A stretch of DNA of 7,405 nt. Source: an uncultured Actinomycetospora sp. (GTDB lineage Bacteria > Actinomycetota > Actinomycetes > Mycobacteriales > Pseudonocardiaceae). Under the pieces are notes generated by a model, which worked only from the letters and a program-made list of their open reading frames with translations, searched no databases and was not told the DNA's origin. Location: NCBI GenBank assembly GCA_902805495.1, contig CADCTH010000327.1, forward strand, positions 1-7,405. The letters run 5' to 3'. Shown here one piece after another: positions 1-5,353 of the stretch (position 1 is its first letter; every line of letters begins with the position of its first letter). A program made the translations under genes and the position numbers.

Positions 1-446
1 CCGATGGCACCGCCCGGGCCGTGTTCGACGCGCAGGTACCGCACGATGCCGGCCTCGGCGTACAGGCGCGGCTTGAGGATGCGGTCGTAGGCGGCGTTGC
101 TGGGGCTCACGATCTCGACGATCAGCCCGACGTCGACGGCGTCGTTGATCAGGGCGTCCATGTCCGCCTCGCGGAGGACGACGACGTCCGGGATGACGGC
201 GCGGTCCGGACCGAGACGGATGTTGGCGTCGTTCAGGACGTCCCAGCCGCCGGTGGCGGCGCCGTCGAGCGTGGCGCCGATCCGGAGGGCCAGCCGCTGG
301 TGCCGGTTGCGCGGAGCCGAGTTCACGACGAGCGCCCCGTCGACGAGCTCGACGCGCGTGCTCTCCGGGAGCGCCAGCCAGTCCTCCTCGGACCACGGTC
401 CGGGAGCGTCGTAGGGATGGACCTGCTCCTGTTCCGGTGCGGCCAC
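1..446 (-). CDS. Uma2 family (DUF820) endonuclease-fold protein, N-terminal part, runs off the left edge
   Basis: The minus strand reads openly from a GTG at 446-444 to the window edge, giving 148 residues; Uma2 proteins are usually about 180-200, so the C-terminus is missing. The family has a PD-(D/E)XK restriction-nuclease fold, and its members are mostly uncharacterised and often present in many copies. Visible signature: the RVELVDGALVV segment (residues 31-41, Glu33), His49, the strand IPDVVVL with Asp87, VEIVSPSN with Glu111, then YDRILK with Asp121 and Lys125, and LYAEAGIVRYL. These are the expected acidic and lysine residues of the active site. The GTG was chosen because a strong Shine-Dalgarno GGGGAGGAGG (451-460) lies just upstream; the nearby ATG at 479 is in another frame. 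The gene is divergent from the small gene at 663. Substrate and role are unknown. Confidence 0.85.
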   Translation of the reverse strand, partial: MAAPEQEQVHPYDAPGPWSEEDWLALPESTRVELVDGALVVNSAPRNRHQRLALRIGATLDGAATGGWDVLNDANIRLGPDRAVIPDVVVLREADMDALINDAVDVGLIVEIVSPSNAAYDRILKPRLYAEAGIVRYLRVEHGPGGAI

Positions 447-450
447 GGCT

Positions 451-460
451 CCTCCTCCCC
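451..460 (-). promoter_or_regulatory. Ribosome binding site of the Uma2 gene
   Basis: The minus strand reads GGGGAGGAGG, a near-perfect anti-Shine-Dalgarno match ending four bases before the GTG at 446. It decides the start codon. It is the strongest ribosome binding site in the window, in contrast with the leaderless-looking genes further right. Confidence 0.7.
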
Positions 461-470
461 GGTACGCGCG

Positions 471-484
471 GCGACCATGGTCGC
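471..484. repeat. Perfect 14-bp palindrome upstream of the Uma2 gene
   Basis: GCGACCATGGTCGC is an exact palindrome lying 25-38 bases upstream of the Uma2 start codon. Its position would suit an operator or a short hairpin in the 5' leader. No matching regulator family is recognised, so any function is an inference. Confidence 0.4.
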
Positions 485-516
485 ACCGTGGCACCACCCC
501 CCGACAGCGGTGAGGT

Positions 517-566
517 GCGCCGAGAACCCGGGACCCACTCGGCCGTGTGGGTGGCGTTCTCGCGCT
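517..566. repeat. Nested inverted repeat (possible hairpin) in the divergent intergenic region
   Basis: The outer arms CGAGAAC (521-527) and GTTCTCG (556-562) enclose inner arms ACCCAC (533-538) and GTGGGT (547-552), with an eight-base loop TCGGCCGT. The outer stem can be lengthened by GCGC on each side if one C is bulged. On the minus strand it would lie in the far 5' leader or promoter of the Uma2 gene; on the plus strand it lies just before the SOS box. It could be a terminator, a leader structure or an operator; the sequence does not decide. Confidence 0.4.
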
Positions 567-578
567 CGATCCCCGACG

Positions 579-596
579 ATCGAACACGTGTTCGAT
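579..596. promoter_or_regulatory. Probable LexA binding site (actinobacterial SOS box)
   Basis: ATCGAACACGTGTTCGAT is a perfect 18-bp palindrome. Its core TCGAAC-N4-GTTCGA matches the LexA box known from Mycobacterium and related actinobacteria exactly in both half-sites. It lies 67-84 bases before the GTG start of the small gene at 663, a normal distance for a promoter-overlapping operator, and about 133 bases upstream of the divergent Uma2 gene. The likely target is the 663-1146 gene pair; control of Uma2 as well is possible. No convincing -10/-35 pair could be assigned around it. Confidence 0.75.
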
Positions 597-662
597 GAGC
601 GGGGTCCGGCACAGCGCCGCAACGATCGGTCCGGTGCGCTGCAGCGCGACGAGGTCAAGCGC

Positions 663-917
663 GTGTGGGTCGACCTCGCGCTCGCCTACCCGCGCCCGCC
701 GGAGCGGCCCGTGCGCCCGATGCCCGAGGGCGTCGACCTCCAGAGCCGCGTCCCCGGCGAGCTGCTGGCCTGGCGCCGGACGACCACGGGGGAGTGGGTG
801 GGCTGGGTCTGCCTGCCCGTCCGGCGCGGCGAGGAGATCCGCTACGTCTACCAGTACGTCCTCGCCGCCGCGCTCTCCCCGCGCGAGGACGTGCCCGACC
901 GCCGCGACCGCTCGTGA
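663..917 (+). CDS. Small protein of unknown function downstream of an SOS box
   Basis: An 84-residue soluble protein that I do not recognise. It begins VWVDLALAYPRPP (the first residue would be fMet), continues with a proline-rich stretch, then LQSRVPGELLAWRRTTTGEWVGWVCLPVRR, and ends with YVYQYVLAAALSPRED and a charged tail. The alternating hydrophobic and charged pattern with several tryptophans suggests a small beta-rich domain. There is no signal peptide, membrane helix or cysteine motif. The GTG at 663 is chosen because GAGGT (651-655) lies seven bases upstream. The frame stays open further upstream, but the next in-frame GTG (588) lies inside the SOS-box palindrome, so a start there is unlikely. 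The SOS box suggests induction by DNA damage (inference). The next gene starts 19 bases after the stop, which fits co-transcription. Confidence 0.7.
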   Translation: MWVDLALAYPRPPERPVRPMPEGVDLQSRVPGELLAWRRTTTGEWVGWVCLPVRRGEEIRYVYQYVLAAALSPREDVPDRRDRS

Positions 918-936
918 GCCGTGCCAGCATGACGAC

Positions 937-1146
937 ATGTTCTCCGCGCTCGGGCTGACCACCGTCCGCGGCTGCGCGATCGGCTGGGCGCTCAGCGGCG
1001 TGGTCCTGCTCCTCGGGCTGGCCCTGGTGCTCACCGTCAGCCCGGAGATCGGGATCGTGCTCTTCGTCCTCGGCGCCCTGGGCTCGGTCATCGTGACGCT
1101 GGCCATGCTGCGCGTGCGCTCGGACCTGCACCACCGCACCGGGTGA
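937..1146 (+). CDS. Small two-helix membrane protein, hypothetical
   Basis: A 69-residue protein starting at ATG 937. After a short N-terminus (MFSALGLTTVRG) come two hydrophobic segments, about residues 13-34 and 38-58, joined by a short SPEIG turn, and then a basic tail RVRSDLHHRTG. It is therefore predicted to be an integral membrane protein with two helices forming a hairpin. No family is recognised. It lies 19 bases after the preceding small gene on the same strand and probably shares its transcript, although CAGCAT at 925-930, six bases before the ATG, could act as a weak -10 of its own. There is no clear Shine-Dalgarno. The gene converges on glnA, with a hairpin between them. Confidence 0.65.
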   Translation: MFSALGLTTVRGCAIGWALSGVVLLLGLALVLTVSPEIGIVLFVLGALGSVIVTLAMLRVRSDLHHRTG

Positions 1147-1162
1147 CAGGTCCCCCGACGCA

Positions 1163-1200
1163 CGACGGCCCGGCACCCCGCGAGGGGCACCGGGCCGTCG
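1163..1200. terminator. Bidirectional hairpin terminator between the small membrane protein gene and glnA
   Basis: The left arm (1163-1179, beginning CGACGGCCCGG) and right arm (1184-1200, ending CCGGGCCGTCG) pair over 11 bp, then two mismatches, then four more GC pairs, closing on a four-base GCGA loop. It lies 17 bases after the plus-strand stop and 12 bases after the glnA stop, so it can serve both convergent genes. There is no T-tract on either side, as is common for actinobacterial terminators. Confidence 0.75.
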
Positions 1201-1212
1201 GGACGTGCTCGA

Positions 1213-2634
1213 TCAGCAGTTGTAGTACATCTCGAACTCGTACGGGTGCGGCCGCAGGCGCAGGCCGGTCACGTCGTCGCGCTTGAGCTCGACCCACTTC
1301 TCGATGAGGTCGGAGGTGAACACCCCGCCCTCGAGCAGGAAGTCGTGGTCGGCCTCGAGGTTGTCCAGCGCGGCGTCGAGGCTGGCCGGGACCTGCGCGA
1401 TGTCGGCGGCCTCCTCCGGCGGGAGCTCGTAGAGGTCCTTGTCGATCGGCGTCGGCGGCTCGATCTTGTTCCGGATGCCGTCCAGCCCGGCCATCATCAT
1501 GGCGGCGAAGGACAGGTACGGGTTGCCCGACGAGTCGGGGCAGCGGAACTCGAGGCGCTTGGCCTTCGGGTTGTCGCCGGTGATCGGGATGCGGACGCAG
1601 GCCGACCGGTTGCGGTTCGAGTAGACCAGGTTGATCGGGGCCTCGAAGCCGGGCACCAGGCGGTGGTACGAGTTCGCCGTGGCGTTGGTGAAGGCCACCA
1701 GGCTCGGGGCGTGGTGCAGGATGCCGCCGATGTAGTGGCGGCCCAGGTCCGACAGCCCCGCGTAGCCGTTGGCGTCGTAGAACAGCGGCTCGCCGCCCTT
1801 CCACAGCGACTGGTGGCAGTGCATGCCCGAGCCGTTGTCGCCGGCGAGCGGCTTCGGCATGAACGTGACGCTCTTGCCGGCCTGCCAGGCGGTGTTCTTG
1901 ACGATGTACTTGAACAGCTGCAGGTCGTCGGCAGCGTGCAGCAGGGTGTTGAACTTGTAGTTGATCTCGGCCTGGCCGCCGGTGCCCACCTCGTGGTGCA
2001 GCTTCTCGAGCTCGAAGCCGGCGTTGATGAGGTTGGTGCCGATCGCGGCGCGCAGGTCCGAGCTCTGGTCGGTCGGCTCGACGGGGAAGTACCCGCCCTT
2101 CATGGCGATCTTGTTGCCCTTGTTGCCGCCGAGCTCGTCACGGCCGGTGTTCCAGTGGCCCTCGATCGAGTCGACCTCGTAGAAGGTGCCGTTGGGCTTC
2201 GACTCGTAGCGCACCGAGTCGAAGATGTAGAACTCGGCCTCGGGGCCGAAGAAGGCGGTGTCGGCGACGTCGACGGTCGAGAGGAACTTCTCGGCCTTGC
2301 GGGCGACGTTGCGCGGGTCGCGGCTGTACGCCTCGAGCGTGAGCGGGTCGTGCACGAAGAAGTTGACGTTCAGCGTCTTCTGCGCCCGGAACGGGTCGAT
2401 GCGCGCCGTCGCCACGTCGGGCAGCAGCGTCATGTCCGACTCGTTGATGCTCTGGAAGCCGGTGATCGACGAGCCGTCGAAGGCCAGACCGTTGGTGAAG
2501 ACGTCCTCGCTGAACTCCGACGCGGGCACCGTGAAGTGCTGCATCTGCCCCGGCAGGTCGCAGAAGCGGACGTCGACGTACTTCACCCCCTCGTCGGAGA
2601 TGTACTTGAAGACCTCGTCCTGATTGTTGAACAC
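1213..2634 (-). CDS. glnA: Type I glutamine synthetase (GlnA), adenylylatable form
   Basis: Cytoplasmic dodecameric enzyme joining ammonium to glutamate with ATP, the centre of nitrogen assimilation. With the start at GTG 2634 it has 473 residues, the normal length. Visible: VDVRFCDLPG near the N-terminus, the FDGSS loop (52-56) that completes the neighbouring subunit's active site, metal ligands Glu132 and Glu134 in FGPEAEFYIFD, NGSGMHCHQS (267-276), NRNRSACVRIP (340-350), SSGNPYL, and the adenylylation site DKDLYELPPEE with Tyr402. That tyrosine predicts control by a GlnE-type adenylyltransferase. It closely resembles mycobacterial GlnA1 and Streptomyces GlnA. The frame is open to an ATG at 2658, but that start lacks a ribosome site, while GTG 2634 has AAGGAG nine bases upstream and aligns with Streptomyces proteins starting MFQNADEV. 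A GlnR box lies upstream. Confidence 0.97.
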   Translation of the reverse strand: MFNNQDEVFKYISDEGVKYVDVRFCDLPGQMQHFTVPASEFSEDVFTNGLAFDGSSITGFQSINESDMTLLPDVATARIDPFRAQKTLNVNFFVHDPLTLEAYSRDPRNVARKAEKFLSTVDVADTAFFGPEAEFYIFDSVRYESKPNGTFYEVDSIEGHWNTGRDELGGNKGNKIAMKGGYFPVEPTDQSSDLRAAIGTNLINAGFELEKLHHEVGTGGQAEINYKFNTLLHAADDLQLFKYIVKNTAWQAGKSVTFMPKPLAGDNGSGMHCHQSLWKGGEPLFYDANGYAGLSDLGRHYIGGILHHAPSLVAFTNATANSYHRLVPGFEAPINLVYSNRNRSACVRIPITGDNPKAKRLEFRCPDSSGNPYLSFAAMMMAGLDGIRNKIEPPTPIDKDLYELPPEEAADIAQVPASLDAALDNLEADHDFLLEGGVFTSDLIEKWVELKRDDVTGLRLRPHPYEFEMYYNC

Positions 2635-2643
2635 CCTCGGTGG

Positions 2644-2649
2644 CTCCTT
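2644..2649 (-). promoter_or_regulatory. Ribosome binding site deciding the glnA start
   Basis: The minus strand reads AAGGAG, followed by nine bases and GTG at 2634-2632. No comparable site precedes the in-frame ATG at 2658. This, together with homology of the first residues, places translation initiation at the GTG. Confidence 0.6.
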
Positions 2650-2687
2650 CACGCGCATTGCCGGGGACGGCGGGGGGTCGGGGCGGC

Positions 2688-2744
2688 ACGGTACCCACTG
2701 ATCGGGGGCTCCGACCGTGACCGGTCCAGGTGATCCCGACGCTA
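2688..2744 (-). promoter_or_regulatory. Candidate glnA -10 elements
   Basis: Two minus-strand hexamers fit the actinobacterial TANNNT -10 pattern: TAGCGT at 2744-2739 and TACCGT at 2693-2688. The first lies 10 bases downstream of the GlnR box, the usual arrangement for activation by GlnR. No good -35 matches either, which is expected for an activator-dependent promoter. Which one is used cannot be told from sequence. Confidence 0.35.
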
Positions 2745-2754
2745 TGGGCGTGCT

Positions 2755-2792
2755 GTTGCTCGGCCGTCACCGTCGTGTTTCACAGCAGTTAA
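2755..2792 (-). promoter_or_regulatory. Probable GlnR binding box upstream of glnA
   Basis: On the glnA strand the order is TTAAC, six bases, GAAAC, six bases, GTGAC, six bases, GCAAC. The published Streptomyces GlnR pattern is gTnAc-n6-GaAAc-n6-GtnAC-n6-GAAAc; the two central elements match exactly, the outer two with one difference each, and all three six-base spacings are kept. GlnR is the OmpR-type nitrogen regulator of actinomycetes that activates glnA when nitrogen is scarce. The box ends 120 bases before the glnA start and 73 bases before the divergent RDD gene. Confidence 0.75.
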
Positions 2793-2853
2793 CGCGCGCA
2801 GGGTGGCCGGGCGACTGCGTTCCGCCGTGCCCTGCCCTGGCCTGCGGCCGCCG

Positions 2854-2859
2854 TAGCCT
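2854..2859 (+). promoter_or_regulatory. -10 element of the RDD gene, leaderless arrangement
   Basis: TAGCCT fits TANNNT and ends six bases before the GTG at 2866. Transcription would begin at or next to the start codon. No Shine-Dalgarno precedes that GTG, which supports a leaderless mRNA. Confidence 0.5.
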
Positions 2860-2865
2860 GTCACG

Positions 2866-3441
2866 GTGACGTGGTTTCGTGAATGGCTGGCGGGCGGGGG
2901 AGACGCGCACCGCACCGCGGCCCGCCGTGACGACGACGCCGAGCGACCGGCGACGGGCCCCGCACGACCCGCCCCGAAGGCCTCGCGGGACGACGCCGCG
3001 GCCACGTCCCCGGCCGAGTCCCCGGCCGACTCCCCGGCCGACGAGGGCTACCCCGGCGACCGGCTCGGCCTGCCCGAGTCGGGCCCGGGCTCGGTGGCGA
3101 CGCTCCCGCGCCGCGCCGCGCAGTTCACCCTCGATGCGCTGCTGGCCGGCCTGCTCGCGTGGGTCTTCACCTTCCCCGCGCCGCCGCAGAACTGGAGCCT
3201 GCTGACCTGGGCGGCGATCATGGTGGTTCCGGTGGCCGTCATCGGGGCGACGCCCGCGATGGTGCTGCTGGGCCTGCGCGTGGTGCGCCTGGACCGGCCG
3301 GGATCGCCCGGCGTCGGCCTGCTGTGGACCCTCGTCCGCACGGCCTCGGTGTTCTTCGTGCTGCCCGCGCTGATCCTCGACCGCGACTCGCGCGGCGTGC
3401 AAGACCGGGCCAGCCGCACGGTGGTCGTCGCCACGCGGTAG
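2866..3441 (+). CDS. RDD-family integral membrane protein
   Basis: A 191-residue protein. Residues 1-80 are a hydrophilic tail rich in Ala, Pro, Asp and Arg, probably disordered, with three SPA(E/D) tandem repeats at 48-59. The RDD domain follows: LPRRAAQFTLDALLAG (Arg83, Asp90) opens a first helix to about 103, a second helix spans about 115-137, WTLVRTA carries Arg158, a third helix runs to about 171, and the domain closes with LDRDSRGVQDRASRTVV, the usual signature after the last helix. The biochemical role is unknown; some RDD proteins have been linked to ion transport. The GTG start is preceded by a -10 rather than a ribosome site. An RDD gene next to glnA is conserved in actinomycetes. 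Here it is divergent from glnA and ends seven bases from the convergent DUF4191 gene. Confidence 0.85.
   Translation: MTWFREWLAGGGDAHRTAARRDDDAERPATGPARPAPKASRDDAAATSPAESPADSPADEGYPGDRLGLPESGPGSVATLPRRAAQFTLDALLAGLLAWVFTFPAPPQNWSLLTWAAIMVVPVAVIGATPAMVLLGLRVVRLDRPGSPGVGLLWTLVRTASVFFVLPALILDRDSRGVQDRASRTVVVATR
3007..3042 (+). repeat. Three 12-bp in-frame tandem repeats in the RDD gene
   Basis: Three consecutive copies of TCCCCGGCCGA(G/C) encode SPAE, SPAD, SPAD in the disordered N-terminal tail. They look like slippage-generated repeats that would lengthen or shorten the tail without changing frame. Confidence 0.7.
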
Positions 3442-3448
3442 ACGTGTC

Positions 3449-4195
3449 CTACCGTCGGCGGGCGGTGCGCTGCATGCCCTTCATCTGCTGGGCGCCGCGC
3501 GGCATCGGGCCCTTGGGCATGGCCGGCCCGGCCCGGTTGGCCAGGGCGGCGAGGCGCTTCTCCACCGTCTCCATCTGGGCCTTGTCGATGTTGCGCGGCA
3601 GCTTGGTCATGTGGCGCTGGAGCCGGGAGAGCGGCACCTGGCCCTCCTCGTCGCCGACCGTGACGTCGTAGATCGGCACCTGCCCGACGATGCGGGCGAC
3701 GCGCTTCTTCTCCTGCGCCACGAGGTTCTTGGTGCGGTGCGGGGCGCCCTCGGCCACCAGGACCACGCCCGGCCGGCCGATGACGCGGTGCACGGCGTCG
3801 AGCTGCGTGGTGCCCGCGACGGCCTGGGTGACGCGCCACTGGCCGCGCATGTTGTCCAGCGCCCAGCCGGCGGCGCCGGGCTGGCCCTTGGCCTTGCCGT
3901 AGACGTTGCGCTGGACCCGGCGCCCGAAGATGATCACGGCGATCAGGACGCCGAGCAGGATGCCGGTGGGCAGGAGGAACCACTCCTGGCCGATGAGCAG
4001 CCCGAGGAGGAACAGCACCAGCGCGGTGCCGACCACGGTGCCGATCATGATCGGCAGCAGCGCCTTGTCCTCGCGGCGCTGCATCTGGAACGCCTGCCAG
4101 ATCTGGCGGAACCGCTCACGGCGGGCGGCCTTCGCCGCCTGCTTGGCGGCCTTCTTCTCTTCCTTGCTCGCCGCGCCGGAGCCCTGCTTCGCCAT
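3449..4195 (-). CDS. DUF4191 family membrane protein (Rv2219-like)
   Basis: A 248-residue protein from ATG 4195. The N-terminus is a lysine/alanine-rich helix (residues 11-28), then FRQIWQAFQMQRREDKALLP, two membrane helices at about 47-68 and 73-90, and FGRRVQRNVY. A cytoplasmic domain follows with GAAGWALDNMRGQWRVTQAV, LDAVHRVIGRPGVVLVAEG, AQEKKRVARIVG and VPIYDVTVGDEEGQVPL, ending in a basic tail with MPKGPMPRG and RTARRR. These blocks match the mycobacterial Rv2219 family, whose function is unknown. Rv2219-type proteins begin MAK, which favours this start over the ATG nine bases earlier; CAGAAT at 4208-4203 could be a leaderless-type -10. It lies 44 bases after lipA on the same strand, an arrangement shared with Mycobacterium and Streptomyces, and is probably co-transcribed with it. 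Confidence 0.85.
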   Translation of the reverse strand: MAKQGSGAASKEEKKAAKQAAKAARRERFRQIWQAFQMQRREDKALLPIMIGTVVGTALVLFLLGLLIGQEWFLLPTGILLGVLIAVIIFGRRVQRNVYGKAKGQPGAAGWALDNMRGQWRVTQAVAGTTQLDAVHRVIGRPGVVLVAEGAPHRTKNLVAQEKKRVARIVGQVPIYDVTVGDEEGQVPLSRLQRHMTKLPRNIDKAQMETVEKRLAALANRAGPAMPKGPMPRGAQQMKGMQRTARRR

Positions 4196-4239
4196 GGGCC
4201 CCATTCTGCCCTACGGGGACGTCACGGCCCTGCCCCGCG

Positions 4240-5250
4240 TCAGGAGCGGGAGCGCGCGAGGACCTCGCCGACCTCCTGGCGCGCGGGGCCCTCCGCGGCC
4301 AGCTCGGCCATGCCCGCGGGCAGCTCCTCGCCGCGGGCGAGGACGGCCTGCGCGTAGAGGCGCCCGGCCCGGTACGACGAGCGCACCAGCGGCCCGGCCA
4401 TGACGCCCGGGAAGCCCATCGCCAGCGCCGCGTCGCGGTGGGTGACGAACTCCTCGGGCTTGACCCAGCGCTCCACCGGGTGGTGGCGCAGGCTCGGTCG
4501 CAGGTACTGGGTGAGCGTGAGCAGCTCGCAGCCCGCGTCGACCAGGTCCTGCATCGCCGCGGTGACCTCGTCGGGCGTCTCGCCCATGCCGAGGATGAGG
4601 TTCGACTTGGTGACCAGCCCGGCAGCGCGCGCCTGGCGGATGACGTCCAGCGAGCGCTCGTAGCGGAAGCCCGGCCGGATGCGGCGGAAGATGCGGGGCA
4701 CGGTCTCGAGGTTGTGCGCGAGCACCTCGGGCGCGGCGTCGAACACCGGGCCGAGCTGGTCGTCGCGGCCGTCGAAGTCGGGGATCAGCAGCTCCACGCC
4801 CGTCCCGGGGTTGAGCTCGTGCACCTGGCGGACCGTCTCGGCGTAGAGCCAGGAGCCGCCGTCGTCGAGGTCGTCACGCGCGACGCCGGTGATCGTCGAG
4901 TACCGCAGGCCCATCTGCCGGACCGACTCCGCGACCTTGCGCGGCTCGGTGCGGTCCAGTGGCGAGGGCTTGCCGGTGTCGATCTGGCAGAAGTCGCACC
5001 GCCGGGTGCACTGCTCGCCGCCGATGAGGAAGGTGGCCTCGCGGTCCTCCCAGCACTCGAAGATGTTCGGGCAGCCGGCCTCTTCGCAGACGGTGGCCAG
5101 TCCGGAGCCCTTCACCAGGCCCTTGAGCTCGGTGAAGTTCGGCCCGGTGGCCACACGCGTGCGGATCCACTCCGGCTTGCGCTCGATGGGCGTCTGGGAG
5201 TTGCGGACCTCGAGCCGCAACATCTTCCGACCTTCGGGGGCGACCGTCAC
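4240..5250 (-). CDS. lipA: Lipoyl synthase LipA
   Basis: Radical SAM enzyme (336 residues, normal length) that inserts two sulfur atoms at C6 and C8 of protein-bound octanoyl groups to form lipoate for 2-oxoacid dehydrogenases and the glycine cleavage system. The auxiliary cluster ligands are Cys55, Cys60 and Cys66 in VCEEAGCPNIFEC; the radical SAM triad is Cys81, Cys85 and Cys88 in CTRRCDFC; the C-terminal RSSY (290-293) supplies the serine ligand of the auxiliary cluster. Other family blocks: ERKPEWIRTR, VARDDLDDGG, HNLETVPR, TKSNLILGMGE, YLRPS. The GTG start matches mycobacterial LipA (MSVAAEGRRLLRLEVRN) from the first residues and has a TAGGGT -10 seven bases upstream with no ribosome site, suggesting a leaderless mRNA. 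lipB, usually adjacent, is separated here by an oppositely oriented oxidoreductase gene. Confidence 0.97.
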   Translation of the reverse strand: MTVAPEGRKMLRLEVRNSQTPIERKPEWIRTRVATGPNFTELKGLVKGSGLATVCEEAGCPNIFECWEDREATFLIGGEQCTRRCDFCQIDTGKPSPLDRTEPRKVAESVRQMGLRYSTITGVARDDLDDGGSWLYAETVRQVHELNPGTGVELLIPDFDGRDDQLGPVFDAAPEVLAHNLETVPRIFRRIRPGFRYERSLDVIRQARAAGLVTKSNLILGMGETPDEVTAAMQDLVDAGCELLTLTQYLRPSLRHHPVERWVKPEEFVTHRDAALAMGFPGVMAGPLVRSSYRAGRLYAQAVLARGEELPAGMAELAAEGPARQEVGEVLARSRS

Positions 5251-5257
5251 CTGCTCG

Positions 5258-5263
5258 ACCCTA
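5258..5263 (-). promoter_or_regulatory. -10 element of lipA, leaderless arrangement
   Basis: The minus strand reads TAGGGT, seven bases before the GTG at 5250, so the transcript would start at about the first codon. A perfect 14-bp palindrome abuts it on the upstream side. Confidence 0.5.
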
Positions 5264-5276
5264 CGCCGCGCGGCGT
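5263..5276. repeat. Perfect 14-bp palindrome at the lipA promoter
   Basis: ACGCCGCGCGGCGT is self-complementary and overlaps the first base of the lipA -10, covering the spacer where a repressor could block polymerase. All-GC palindromes are frequent by chance in such DNA, so operator function is only a suggestion. CGTGTCGC occurs twice nearby (5274-5281 and 5293-5300). Confidence 0.3.
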
Positions 5277-5330
5277 GTCGCGTCGGGGGTGTCGTGTCGC
5301 ACCCGACGGCACCAGCGGGGTTGGGAGCGT

Positions 5331-5351
5331 GATCAGGTGACTACCCTGATC
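5331..5351. promoter_or_regulatory. Inverted repeat over the oxidoreductase promoter, candidate operator
   Basis: GATCAGG (5331-5337) and CCTGATC (5345-5351) are exact inverted copies separated by seven bases. The right arm overlaps the -10 TACCCT (5342-5347) and ends two bases before the GTG. A dimeric repressor bound here would block transcription. No regulator gene lies in the window, and the site does not match an operator I can name. Confidence 0.5.
5342..5347 (+). promoter_or_regulatory. -10 element of the oxidoreductase gene, leaderless arrangement
   Basis: TACCCT fits TANNNT and lies six bases before the GTG at 5354. There is no Shine-Dalgarno near the start, consistent with a leaderless mRNA. 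Confidence 0.5.
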
Positions 5352-5353
5352 GT

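Noticed and set aside
588..590. In-frame GTG as the start of the 84-residue protein
   Set aside because: It lies inside the LexA palindrome, where an operator rather than coding sequence is expected, and it has no ribosome site.
636..647. GCGCTGCAGCGC palindrome before the 84-residue gene
   Set aside because: Only 12 bp in GC-rich DNA, easily found by chance; no supporting context beyond being in the leader.
21..917. Single 298-codon plus-strand frame covering the Uma2 region and the small gene
   Set aside because: Its first 140 or so codons are the antisense of a well-conserved Uma2 protein. Only the part from GTG 663 has its own ribosome site and does not overlap a real gene.
1246..2733. 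495-codon plus-strand open frame opposite glnA
   Set aside because: It is a GC-rich antisense shadow: its low-complexity Val/Leu/Arg/Asp composition mirrors glnA codon positions, and glnA is unmistakable on the other strand.
3048..3983. 311-codon minus-strand frame overlapping the RDD and DUF4191 genes
   Set aside because: It overlaps two recognisable proteins in another frame or strand and has arginine/proline/alanine-rich low-complexity composition.
4438..5340. 300-codon plus-strand frame opposite lipA
   Set aside because: Antisense shadow of lipA, whose cysteine motifs are all intact.
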